A stretch of 64,000 nt of DNA. Source: Dactylorhiza incarnata (lineage: Eukaryota > Streptophyta > Magnoliopsida > Asparagales > Orchidaceae). A program made the translations under genes and the position numbers. The DNA is taken from NCBI GenBank assembly GCA_033032865.1, contig JAWHQI010000064.1:496001-560000 (forward strand), in the 5' to 3' direction. Positions 33,092-44,825 of the stretch are shown here, one piece after another. The notes under the pieces are model-generated. The model searched no databases and was not told the DNA's origin. It saw nothing but the letters and a program-made list of their open reading frames with translations. Every line of letters starts with the position of its first letter. Within the stretch, counting starts at the first letter, position 1.

Positions 33092-33850
33092 GAGCATACG
33101 TGCTCCGAATCGACTTCCGTCAGTTACGTTAGACTCGTATGGTCAATACGAGTGCAACAGAATTCGTTTCGTTCCGATCCGAGGTCATTTGGTGAAAATG
33201 ACTATTTTGAGTATCGTAGCGCATCACGATGACGCGATTTTAGAGTATGGAGCATACGTGCTCCGAATCGACTTCCGTCAGTTACGTTAGACTCGTATGG
33301 CCAATACGAGTGCAACGAAATTCGTTTCGTTCCGATCCGAGGTCATTTGGTGAAAGTGACCATTTTGAGTATCGTAGCGCGTCACGACGATGCGATTTTA
33401 GAGTATGGAGCATACGTGCTCCGAATCGACTTCCGTCAGTTACGTTAGACTCGTATGGCCAATACGAGTGAAACGAAATTCGTTTCGTTCCGATCCGAGG
33501 TCATTTGGTGAAAGTGACCATTTTGAGTATCGTAGCGCGTCACGACGACGCAGTTTTAGAATACAGAGCATACATGCTCCGAATTGACTTCTGTCAGTTG
33601 CGTTAGACTCGTATGGTCGATACGAATGCAACGAAACTCGTTTCGTTTCAATCCGAGGTCATTTGGGGAAAGTGACCGTTTTGAGTAGCGTAGCGCGTCA
33701 CGACGACGCAATTTTAGAATGCGGAGCATACATGCTCCGAATTGACTCCCGACAGTTGCGTTAGACTCGTATGGTCGATACGAGTGCAACGGAACTCATT
33801 TCGTCCCAATCCGAGGTCGTTTGGAGAAAACGACTATTTGAAGTAACATC
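33092..33850. repeat. 158-bp tandem array in U3, five units (left LTR)
   Basis: GAGCATACGTGCTCCGAATC or a close variant starts at 33092, 33250, 33408, 33566 and 33724, an exact 158-base spacing. The right LTR has the same array from 41084. Later units are more diverged. Confidence 0.95.
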
Positions 33851-34569
33851 GAGCGCCACAACAACGCCATTTTAAAATATCAGGTGAACGGACTCGGAAC
33901 CAACTTCGGATGCTTTCATTAGCTTTGTATGGCGGACACGAACACAAAGACACACTCCGCACATTTTTCCCGCGCTTATTTCAGAGTTATGAATATGTAT
34001 GTATGTAAATTATTATATACCTATATAAATATGTATATATAGGTTTATATATATGAATATATATATACATAAAAACGAGGCGGAGGAACGAGACCAGCGA
34101 AACCATGGGCGGTGGGCGGAAAAACCGGGGGTGAAAACCTGGGGAGGGAGGAGGAACCTCACCGGAGGTACTTCGAACTCGTCGTTGGAGGCATCGGATT
34201 GGCCGGCCATGGCTACAAAATAGGCGGCTCACCTCCTCTACAGGCAGGGCTCGGCGACAAGGTCACCCCTTGCCCTCATCTCTCCCTCTTCCTCCTCCTC
34301 TTCGAAACTCTGCCGGATTAAGGACTGATGCAAGAAATCGGGGCACGACAAGGGAGACTCCGACTCCTCCCCACCTCTGACTCGTGGTAACCCTATTCTC
34401 CTCCTTCCTCTCAAGTTTTTCATGGCGATGGCTCTTTTTCCCTTACCTGCCTCTTCCTCCTTCGGCAATGGTAATCTTTAAGCATTCTATAATTTCACTA
34501 TTCATCATATTGGTTATTATGGGAGTGGAAGGATGCACGGTGCTCTGGTTTAGAGGTTTGGGTAGAATG

Positions 34570-34809
34570 GGGGCTGCCTTATGAGCTGTTAATGTGGGGG
34601 CTGCTTCTACATTTCTGCTATGAGAAAATGGGGGCTGCTCTTTACTTTCCTGTTATGAATTTTAGAGGCTGAACGACCAGGTCTCCCTTCCTCTGCCCTC
34701 CCTCCTCCTCGCCCCTTCCTCGAAGCTCTGTCCTAGCGAGGGTTTCACGGCAAGAGGAAACTCACGGCAAGGTGTAGAGTGGAGTCGAACTACTCCAAAT
34801 CGAATGGAG

Positions 34810-34866
<57 letters not shown>

Positions 34867-36786
34867 CAAGAAGGTTAACTCTCCTTCTTCCCCCTCTGTT
34901 TCTTGTTTGAGATGGTTTAGGAATCATAATTTCCTAGTTTGGATTTTGATTTGGGGGGGGGGGGGGGGGGGGGGGGTTGCTGCATGCTATATAATTCTAG
35001 TTGGGTTGCCTTATAGCTTTTCGTATGGGGGCTGTTATTATATTTGTCTAGATCGATCGGCTCTCGGCGTGTTGGTCGCGATCCGGCGAGTCGCTGGTTG
35101 AATCCGAGGCAAGGAAACACTTCCCCTTCCTCTCTCTTAATTTCCTTATTGTCGTTAGTCTTGATAAAGGGAGCGTGCTGCTGGTTCTGTTGCTTGATAT
35201 ATGCTTGACCCTCTCATATAAGCTACTGCTATATGGTTGGATGAATTCTTTTTGGGCTTTCATGAAGAAATCCCCTACTTGGTTTTACCCCTTGGTTTAC
35301 GATGGCAGCTAATTGGTTTTATTTCCCTTGGATTATGATTACAGCTAGTATGCCCCTTGGTTTGCGATAACAGCTACTTGGAAATTTCTTGTTCTATGTT
35401 GGCAACTACTTGGTATTTCCTTGGGTTCATGTTAACAGCCATTTGATTTTTCCCTTGGTTTCATAGCTAGCAGCTATGTTGATTATGTTCGAAGTTTTGG
35501 TAAATTCCCTTGGTTATGCTAGTAATGATCTGATCATGTGCTGAAGATTAGTGAACGGGGGTATTTCTCTCTCTTTCACTTCTCTCTTTCTCTCTCTCGC
35601 TCTCTTCCTCTTGACTTCCTGATGGATTATTATTGGAAATCAAGATTGCTGAACGCACGCGTCGGAATGGGAAACTTTTCACCTCCTTCTTCTTTATCCC
35701 CCTTCTTTTTTGTGTTGTTTATCTAAGCTTGGCGGATTAAGGGGTTAGCAAGGCAATTCCTGCTATCTATGCTAGAAATTATTTGGGGCCATTATATAAT
35801 TCGTTGGCCGTTTAAGTATTGCTCTTCAGGTTTCGTCCAGGCTATATGGTTAGAATTTTTATTGGGAAATTATGGGCTGGTGGCTGGTGGTTTACTCTTC
35901 CAGGAATTCATCCTTGGATTTGTTCCTCTCTTTTGTGGGAAATGGGGGTTGGTGGCTGTGCCTTTATTGGGGACTGCATCTTTTTCCTTATCCAATTAAA
36001 TCTGCTGTTATGCTTGATTTTTTGGTTGGGGGCTGCCTTATTTTCTTGTCTAATTGAGGGGGCTGCTATTATAAAACCTGTTGTATGTTTAATTCCTTAT
36101 ATCTGTTGATTTGGGGGCTGCTCCTTGAGTGTTGTTTATTTCGAGGCTGTTTTGCTGATACCTTAATTAGAGGGATGCTGCTGTTTTCCTTTTCTGTTTT
36201 GTTCCTATGGGCTGCTGCTATATGATTTGATTTGGGGTTGCCTCGTATGTGTTCTAATTTGGGGCTGTTGTTTATCGGGTTGGGGCTGCCTCTTTTGCTC
36301 TTTATTTTGGGGCTGCTCCTTGTTGAATTTGGGGTTGTTACTATGTGGTTCGGTTGGGGGCTCCTCTACCTTCTTTCCCTGTTAATTCTCTTGAAGGGGA
36401 CTGCTGTGTATGAGGGCTGTTTTATGGGGGCTGCTCCTTGGGTTTGATTATGCTAGTCCCGAATCGTGTTTACGTGTTTAACTCTGCACACCCATTATAG
36501 TTTCGTTTATGGGGGTTGCTCTTCCCAACTCACGGCAAGGTATGAAAACTTCACTCTCTCTTCCTCCTCCGGAAAGGGTAATCTTTACTCTATCCCTCTC
36601 TCCCTCACACTCTTCCTCTGTTTGTGCAAGCTTTAATATATAGACATACACATACTCATACATATATGTGCACATAAGAGAGGGCTTCACATAAGGAGGT
36701 GGATGAGCAAAAGCTCTAGTGCAGTGCTTGTATGCTTCATGTGCTCCTACTCTCCCTCTAAGAGATTTACATATGGTTGATGTGCT

Positions 36787-36835
<49 letters not shown>

Positions 36836-37180
36836 AAGCAAGCTCTTATATATTGGTATATATGAGTTGTAAGCTTGCTCAAGAGAGGGCCTTTGTTGAG
36901 GGGGGCTGCCTTTTTCTTTCAATACCTAGTAATGTGAAGGCTGTTTTCTTATACTAGTTAATTAGTAATGTGGGGGGGGGGGGGGGGGGGGCTCCCTTGT
37001 GCAGATTGCTGTGGTTTATATACTTTAAATTAAGAGCTGCTTCTATACTACTCTGTTAAGGGGGCTGCCATATAAAAAGATTTTGATTTGGGGTTGACCT
37101 TTGTTTTCCTTCTTATGGGGCTGCTGCTGCTACTATCAATTAATGTTGGGGCTTTCCTTGTGGATTGAGGGCTGTTGATA
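34570..37180 (+). repeat. Dispersed GGGGGCTGCT motif zone (left LTR)
   Basis: GGGGGCTGC or GGGGCTGCT recurs dozens of times, always on the plus strand, at irregular spacing within T-rich sequence. The matching zone in the right LTR is at about 42560-45180. Strand bias and number set it apart from background. Confidence 0.8.
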
Positions 37181-37551
37181 TGCTTTTTGTAGATGGGCTT
37201 TGCTGTTACTACCTCCTTCCCATATTCTCTAACATTTCTTCTCTCTCTACCCCTTCACAAATTCTGATGTTGATTAAAGGTGGAAATACTCCCTCTTCTT
37301 TTGATATGGTACCAATACCAATGGAAATGTTATATAAATGACTTGGGTTTGATCACCAAGCATCCAAATGATTGACGAGAGCCTATGGGCTATATGAGGA
37401 CGGCTCGATTTAATTGCCAGCCGGGTTAAAATAGTGGTACCTTCTCGAATGGAGATATGCTAAGCTTATATAGAGTTCGTCTTCTCTCCTCCTACAAAAC
37501 TGCCGGTGGATATATTGTTAAGCTTTAAAAGAGTTCTTTTCTCCTCTTATG

Positions 37552-37975
37552 ATGAAATGCTGCCTTCGAGAAAATGATTCCTACGGGAATAAAATGCTGC
37601 CTTCGAGAAAATAATTCCTACGGGAATGAAATGCTGCCTTCGAGAAAATAATTCCTAAGGGAATAAAATGTTGCCTTTGAGAAAGTAATTCCTACGGGAA
37701 TGAAACGTTGCCTTCTAGAAAATGATTCCCACGGGAATAAAATGCTGCCTTCGAGAAAGTAATTCCTACGGGAACGAAATGCTGCCTTCGAGAAAATAAT
37801 TCCTACGAGAATGAAATGCTGCCTTCGAGAAAATAATTCCTAAGGGAATAAAATGTTGCCTTTGAGAAAGTAATTCCTACGGGAATGAAACGTTGCCTTC
37901 GAGAAAAAAATTCCTACGGGAATAAAGGTTGCCTTAAGAAATAATTCCTACAGGAATTAAATGTGCCTTCGGAAA
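37552..37975. repeat. 37-bp tandem array, about 11 copies (left LTR)
   Basis: The unit is GAAATGCTGCCTTCGAG, then AAAATAATTCCTACGGGAAT. It repeats head to tail with few changes and decays at its right edge. Confidence 0.93.
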
Positions 37976-38726
37976 ATGTGCCTTCAGAGAATATAGGATG
38001 ACCGATGAGTTCTTCCTCTAAGGCAACCAGCACGACGGACGGTCTGGGAGGGCAACCCGTGTGAAACTTATAGAACTACGTGGGTCTGAGACCGTATGCA
38101 GGATGATACGGAGTACGTAGGCGGTGGTCGTGGGAAGACTGCCTCGGCCCAATAAGAGTCCAGATATCCCCTCCCTTATAAATGTTATATTACGTCTGTT
38201 GTTAGGGGTTGGATTCTATTCGTAGTACTAATAACTTGTCTTTAGAACAGGTAACAGGTGCAGATGAGGGGCAACACTCATGTGTGGAGGAAGCCACAGA
38301 GCCGGCTACTTCAGGTATACGTTGTTAAACCGCATCTCCTTTTGTTGTGCCCTATCTCAGGGTATATATATATATAATGGCAATGAAGCCTTGATGGATA
38401 GGATTTATTGCGGCGGCGAAAGAGATATGTAGATTATTTACAGGTCTTAACATTGTGGTTTCTGTGATAAAACTACGTCTTCCGCTAAGTATTATAATAT
38501 GCACTCTTTGATGATGTCTTCCGCTAGAATACTGCTTCCCTACTCTGTTAGTGTATAGTGACTTTCGCTTAACACCACCCCTAGGCGTGACATCGGAGTG
38601 TTCAAGAAAAAAAGATTGGAGAAGCTAGTGCCTTCACCCTTCGGGGTCGCTCCGGCGTCGTGCTAAAGGGTAGTGTGCGATAAGATCCCCCGGTCGGACC
38701 TTCGATTTTGGAGGGGGGGTCTTACA

Positions 38727-40909
38727 AATGGATCAGAGCGTAACCGATCTTTCGACCAACTCGTGATCACAGAAATCTCTTGCCCTGCTAATTGTTGTAG
38801 TGTGGTTCGGGACAAACCACTGCAGCGGAAGCGGTGGTGGACCTCAAAAGAAAAAAAGTAACAGCAAACTTAGCATATATATGAAGATTTTTCACTCGAA
38901 CCTATCAAATTCTTTTTTTAGGACTCAGATCGACACTTAAATGTCCTTTACTACATCTGATCTCGAACGACCATCTATCTTATTCCCATAAAACACTCTC
39001 TTTAAACCCTACAAATGATCATTTCAAATTTTGAACTCTGGGTTTAAGCCTCTTTGTTTTATTAAGATTAAATGCTCGTTTTCAAAATTCCATTCAAGGT
39101 AAACTAATCAAATGGAATTTTGTGTACGATGTAAGGATTTCATTACTAATTTCTAATCCTAGGTTTAAGCCTCTTTGTTTTATTGAGATTAAATTTATCG
39201 TTTTCAAAATTTCATTTAAGGTAAGCTAATTAAATGAAATTTTGCATGTATATGGAGAATTGCTCTAAACGATTGCAAAGATGAAGTATGCTTTGACTTG
39301 ATCAATTTGACGATCTGTTTAAAATAAAGTCGTACAATCATAGAAGAACTATGATAAAATGTTAGTCCTTTCAATAACGTTAATAATTCAGGAAATAATT
39401 ACTGAGGCTACGTGCTGGATTGAAGTAAATTAGTGGCAAATTTAGAAAAACTTGTATGCACACCATCCCAGAAGTACATTGTTAGCATTCGTGGGACTTG
39501 CGATATTTGCGTACTCAGCCAGCTGAGAAGCCTCGTTAAAAAGGGTAAGCCACTGAGGACCCGAAGGTGATGGTTACCTATTTTATTGCCTTTATTGTAA
39601 ATTGCTTGCATTGGGAAAAGTGGCGGGTCGGTCATGCCCATAAACCGTACGTGCCTGTGCGGAAAGGTTGACGACTCTAGGCGACAGGGAGGTGTGAACC
39701 CCGGGAGCTCGGTTGTATCTTATATGCCCCGCTGGGTCCCTCCACTAGTTGGTCAAAATCAGTTATTACCGGATGTCTCCTACGTCCGAGGGTACACGGG
39801 GTTGTACGCTGGGGCCTGGGTAGTGCGGTACATCCACACCCAGAAGTGGCAGGACCAGCCACTGTCACCGACGGCCACATCGGTGAGGCCCGCGGGGTTC
39901 GCTACCCTGCAAAAAGAAGCGGTCAAAATATGGTAACATAAGAGCAAACTGGTAAAATATTATATGTGATTACCGTGGTGGGTCAGTCATGCCCAAGGAC
40001 CGTTTATACAGGAATGGGAAGGTTGACAACTCATGAGGCACTAGGGAGAGGGTGAACCCCGGGAGGTCATTTATTATTTCCCCGCAGGGTCCCTCTGCTG
40101 GATTGCCGAATTTTGTAATTGACGGATGTTGCTCACATCCAAGAGTGCACTGGGTTGTACATTAGGGCCTGGGTAGTGCGGTACGTCCACACCCAGAAGT
40201 GGCAGGACCGACCACTGTCACCGACGGCCACATTGGTGAGGCCCGCGAGGGTCGCAACCCTGCTGGAAGAAAAACGGTCAAACTGTTTCAACATTGTGTG
40301 TTGTGATTGAACCATGAGCACTCGTTTTGCATATGCATCATTTGCATCAAAACATACATATCTGCATATACCATTAACATATAACCTTCGTATGGGAGTT
40401 GGTTGTATGTTTATGGATTTTTACTGCTTATTTGCAATTTTATCTGCTATACTAACATAAAAGCTTCGTAAGAGAATTAGCTATATGTTGATGGATTTCT
40501 ACTATGTGCCTTTCGGACACAACTCATAAATTTTGCGTTTCAGATATGTAAACCTTGGAAGGTGTGGAGTTGCATCCACTCCCAGTTGAGCTCGACTCCT
40601 GGAAGGCGTTGAGTTGCCTTCGTCTCCCGTTAAGCTCAGTTCACGGGAGGGGTATCGAGTGATGAAGGGTTTCTTGTTTCTCACGATTAGATCAATTTGA
40701 ATCGTTCAAGCTACCCCGTAATTCACGTAAGCTACTTGTATATCACATGGCAAGAGTCATCAACACAGCTCGTTAGGTAAGACCAAACCTAGAGCCCTTA
40801 AAAATTTGGGATCGTTCGACACCTACAATGGTCTACAGTATGCCCCGTTTTGAATCCCCATGACCCACTCGTATTTTCAGGGACGAAAATTTTCTTTGTT
40901 TTATTGGTT
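38727..40909 (+). other. Internal region of the non-coding Tekay-like element
   Basis: It begins with a degenerate primer site (ATGGATCAGAGCG, 38728-38740). It holds an approximately 80-bp direct repeat (about 39049-39127 and 39170-39246, sharing GGTTTAAGCCTCTTTGTTTT). It also holds a 290-bp GC-rich direct repeat (39620-39910 and 39975-40264, sharing TGGTGGGTC/GTCATGCCCA and CACCCAGAAGTGGCAGGACC). It ends with a polypurine-like GGGACGAAAATTTTC near 40881. No protein domain was recognised on either strand. Confidence 0.8.
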
Positions 40910-42798
40910 TATAACATCCCAATTTTAAAAAGGGGTCTAGCCGGTTCGGTTGAACCCTTGGAAGAGCTTAGGCTGGGTCATAGGACGACCACGACTCGAC
41001 CTTCACCTCCTAATGGTGGTCATTTGGAGAAATAACTGTTTTGGTTAGCATTGTGCTTCCCCGCAACGTCAAAACTATTTATTGAGCATACGTGCTCCGA
41101 ATCGACTTCCGTCAGTTACGTTAGACTCGTATGGTCAATACGAGTGCAACGGAATTCGTTTCGTTCCGATCCGAGGTCATTTGGTGAAAATGACTATTTT
41201 AAGTATCGTAGCGCGTCACGACGACGCGATTTTAGAGTATGGAGCATACGTGCTCCGAATCGACTTCCGTCAGTTACGTTAGACTCGTATGGCCAATACG
41301 AGTGCAATGGAATTCGTTTCGTTCCGATCTAAGGTCATTTGGTGAAAGTGACCATTTTGAGTATCGTAGCGCGTCACGACGATGCGATTTTAAAGTATGG
41401 AGCATACGTGCTCTGAATCGACTTCCGTCAGTTACGTTAGACTCGTATGGCCAATACGAGTGCAACAGAATTCGTTTCGTTCCGATCCGAGGTCATTTGG
41501 TGAAAGTGACCATTTTGAGTATCGTAGCGCGTCACGACGACGCAGTTTTAGAATACAGAGCATACATGCTCCGAATTGACTTCTGTCAGTTGCGTTAGAC
41601 TCGTATGGTCGATACGAATGCAACGAAACTCGTTTCGTTCCAATCTGAGGTCATTTGGTGAAAGTGACCGTTTTGAGTAGCGTAGCCGTCATGACGACGC
41701 AATTTTAGAATGCAGAGCATACATGCTCCGAATTGACTCCCGACAGTTGCGTTAGACTCGTATGGTCGATACGAGTGCAACAGAACTCATTTCGTCCCAA
41801 TCCGAGGTCGTTTGGAGAAAACGACTATTTGAAGTAACATCGAGCGCCACAACAACGCCATTTTAAAATATCAGGTGAACGGACTCGGAACCAACTTCGG
41901 ATGCTTTCATTAGCTTTGTATGGCGGACACGAACACAAAGACACACTCCGCACATTTTTCCCGCGCTTATTTCAGAGTTATGAATATATATGTATGTAAA
42001 TTATTATATACCTATATAAATGTGTATATATAGGTTTATATATATGAATATATATATACATAAAAACGAGGCGGAGGAACGAGACCAGCGAAACCATGGG
42101 CGGTGGGCGGAAAAACCGGGGGTGAAAACCTGGGGAGGGAGGAGGAACCTAACCGGAGGTACTTCGAACTCGTCGTTGGAGGCATCGGATTGGCCGGCCA
42201 TGGCTACAAAATAGGCGGGTCACCTCCTCTTCAGGCAGGGCTCGGCGGCAAGGTCACCCCTTGCCCTCATCTCTCCCTCTTCCTCCTCCTCTTCGAAACT
42301 CTGCCGGATTAAGGACTGATGCAAGAAATCGGGGCACGGCAAGGGAGACTCTGACTCCTCCTCGCCTCTGACTCGTGGTAACCCTATTCTCCTCCTTCCT
42401 CAAGTTTTTCATGGCGATGGCTCTTTTTCCCTTACCTGCCTCTTCCTCCTCCGGCAATGGTAATCTTTAAGCATTCTATAATTTCATTATTCATCATCTT
42501 TGTTATTATGGGAGTGGAAGGATGCACGGTGCTCTAGTTTAGAGGTTTGGGTAGAATGGGGGCTGCCTTATGAGCTGTTAATGTGGGGGCTGCTTCTACA
42601 TTTCTGCTATGAGAAAATGGGGGCTGCTTTTTACTTTCCTGTTATGAATTTTAGAGGCTGAACGACCAGGCCTCCCTTCCTCTGCCCTCCCTCCTCCTCT
42701 CCCCCTCCTCGAAGCTATGTCCTGGCGAGGGTTTCACGGCAAGAGGAAACTCACGGCAAGGTGTAGAGTGGAGTCGAACTACTCCAAATCGAATGGAG

Positions 42799-42861
<63 letters not shown>

Positions 42862-44784
42862 CAAGAAGGTTAACTCTCCTTCTTCCCCCTCCATTTCTTG
42901 TTTGAGATGGTTTAGGAATCATAATTTCCTAGTTTGGATTTTGATTTGGGGGGGGGGGGGGGGGGGGGGGGGGGCTGCTGCATGCTATATAATTCCAGTT
43001 GGGTTGCCTTATAATTCCAGTTGGGCTGCTGTTATTATATTTGTCTAGATCGGTCGGCTCTCGGCGTGTTGGTCGCGATCCGGCGAGTCGCTGGTTGAAT
43101 CCGAGGCAAGGAAACACTTCCCCTTCCTCTCTCTTAATTTCCTTATTGCCGTTAGTCTTGATAAAGGGAGCGTGCTGCTGGTTCTGTTGCTTGATATATG
43201 CTTGACCCTCTCATATAAGCTACTGCTATATGGTTGGATGAATTCTTTTTGGGCTTTCATGAAGAAATTCCCTACTTGGATTTACCCCTTGGTTTATGAT
43301 GGCAGCTAATTCGTTTAATTTCCCTTGGATTATGATTACAGCTAGTATGCCCCTTGGTTTGCGATAACAGCTACTTGGAAATTTCTTGTTCTATGTTGGC
43401 AACTACTTGGTATTTCCTTGGGTTCATGTTAACAGCCATTTGATTTTTCCCTTGGTTTCATAGCTAGCAGCTATGTTGATTATGTTCGATGTTTTGGTAA
43501 ATTCCCTTGGTTATGCTAGTAATGATCTGATCATGTGCTGAAGATTAGTGAACGGGGGTATTTCTCTCTCTTTCACTTCTCTCTTTCTCTCTCTCCCTCT
43601 CTTCCTCTTGACTTCCTGATGGATTATTATTGGAAATCAAGATTGTTGAACGCACGCGTCGGAATGGGAAACATTTCACCTCCTTCTTCTTTATCCCCCT
43701 TCTTTTTTGTGTTGTTTATCTGAGCTTGGCGGATTAAGGGGTTAGCAAGGCAATTCCTGCTATCTATGCTAGAAATTATTTGGGGCCATTATATAATTCG
43801 TTGGCCGTTTAAGTATTGCTCTTCAAGTTTCGTCCAGGCTATATGGTTAGAATTTTTATTGGGAAATTATGGGCTGATGGCTGGTGGTTTACTCTTCCAG
43901 GAATTCATCCTTGGATTTGTTCCTCTCTTTTGTGGGAAATGGGGGCTGGTGGCTGTGCCTTTGTTGGGGACTGCATCTTTTTCCTTATCCATTTAAATCT
44001 GCTGTTATGCTTGTTTTTTTGGTTGGGGGCTGCCTTATTTTCTTGTCTAATTGAGGGGGCTGCTATTATAAAACCTGCTGTATGTTTAATTCCTTATATC
44101 TGTTGATTTGGGGGCTGCTCCTTGCGTGTTGTTTATTTCGGGGCTGTTTTGCTGATACCTTAATTAGAGGGCTGCTGCTGTTTTCCTTTTTCTGTTTTGT
44201 TCCTATGGGCTGCTGCTATATGATTTGATTTGGGGTTGCCTCGTATGTGTTCTAATTTGGGGCTGCTGTTTATCGGGTTGGGGCTACCTCTTTTGCTCTT
44301 TATTTTGGGGCTGCTCCTTGTTGAATTTGGGGCTGTTACTATGTGGTTCGGTTGGGGGCTCCTCTACCTTCTTTCCCTGTTAATTCTCTTGAAGGGGACT
44401 GCTGTGTATGAGGGCTGTTTTATGGGGGCTGCTCCTTGGGTTTGATTATGCTAGTCCCGAATCGTGTTTATGTGTTTAACTCTGCACACCCCTTATAGTT
44501 TTGTTTATGGGGGTTGCTCTTCCCAACTCACGGCAAGGTATGGCAGCTTCACTCTCTCTTCCTCCTCCGGAAAGGGTAATCTTTACTCTATCCCTCTCTC
44601 CCTCACACTCTTCCTCTGTTTGTGCAAGCTTTAATATATAGACATACACATACTCATACATATATGTGCACATAAGAGAGGGCTTCACATAAGGAGGTGG
44701 ATGAGCAAAAGCTCTAGTGCAGTGCTTGTATGCTTCATGTGCTCCTACTCTCCCTCTAAGAGCTTTACATATGGTTGATGTGCT

Positions 44785-44825
<41 letters not shown>

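Larger units (their letters stand above)
32919..38726 (+). repeat. 5' LTR (5.8 kb) of the non-coding Tekay-like element
   Basis: It contains, in order: a 158-bp array (33092-33850), an AT-rich TATATA zone near 34000, a CT-rich leader-like block (34080-34740) and a (CT)n run at 34817-34861. Then come a 24-G run at 34953, degenerate CCCTTGGTTT repeats (35260-35500), dozens of GGGGGCTGCT words (34570-37180), a second (CT)n run near 36790 and a 37-bp array (37552-37975). The reading frames within it are repeat-driven. Confidence 0.9.

Noticed and set aside
34112..34321. Short frame in the CT-rich block of the 5.8-kb LTR, repeated at 42103
   Set aside because: Duplicated because both LTRs carry it; no domain and no conservation argument within this window.
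35819..36109. Hydrophobic, glycine/tryptophan/leucine-rich frame resembling membrane segments
   Set aside because: It comes from T- and G-rich LTR sequence with GGGGGCTGCT words, and the same frame is in the other LTR at 43816. The hydrophobicity reflects base composition.
37552..37975. Regular 37-bp repeats resembling a CRISPR array
   Set aside because: Units are head to tail with no unique spacers, lie inside a plant retrotransposon LTR, and are copied in its partner LTR.
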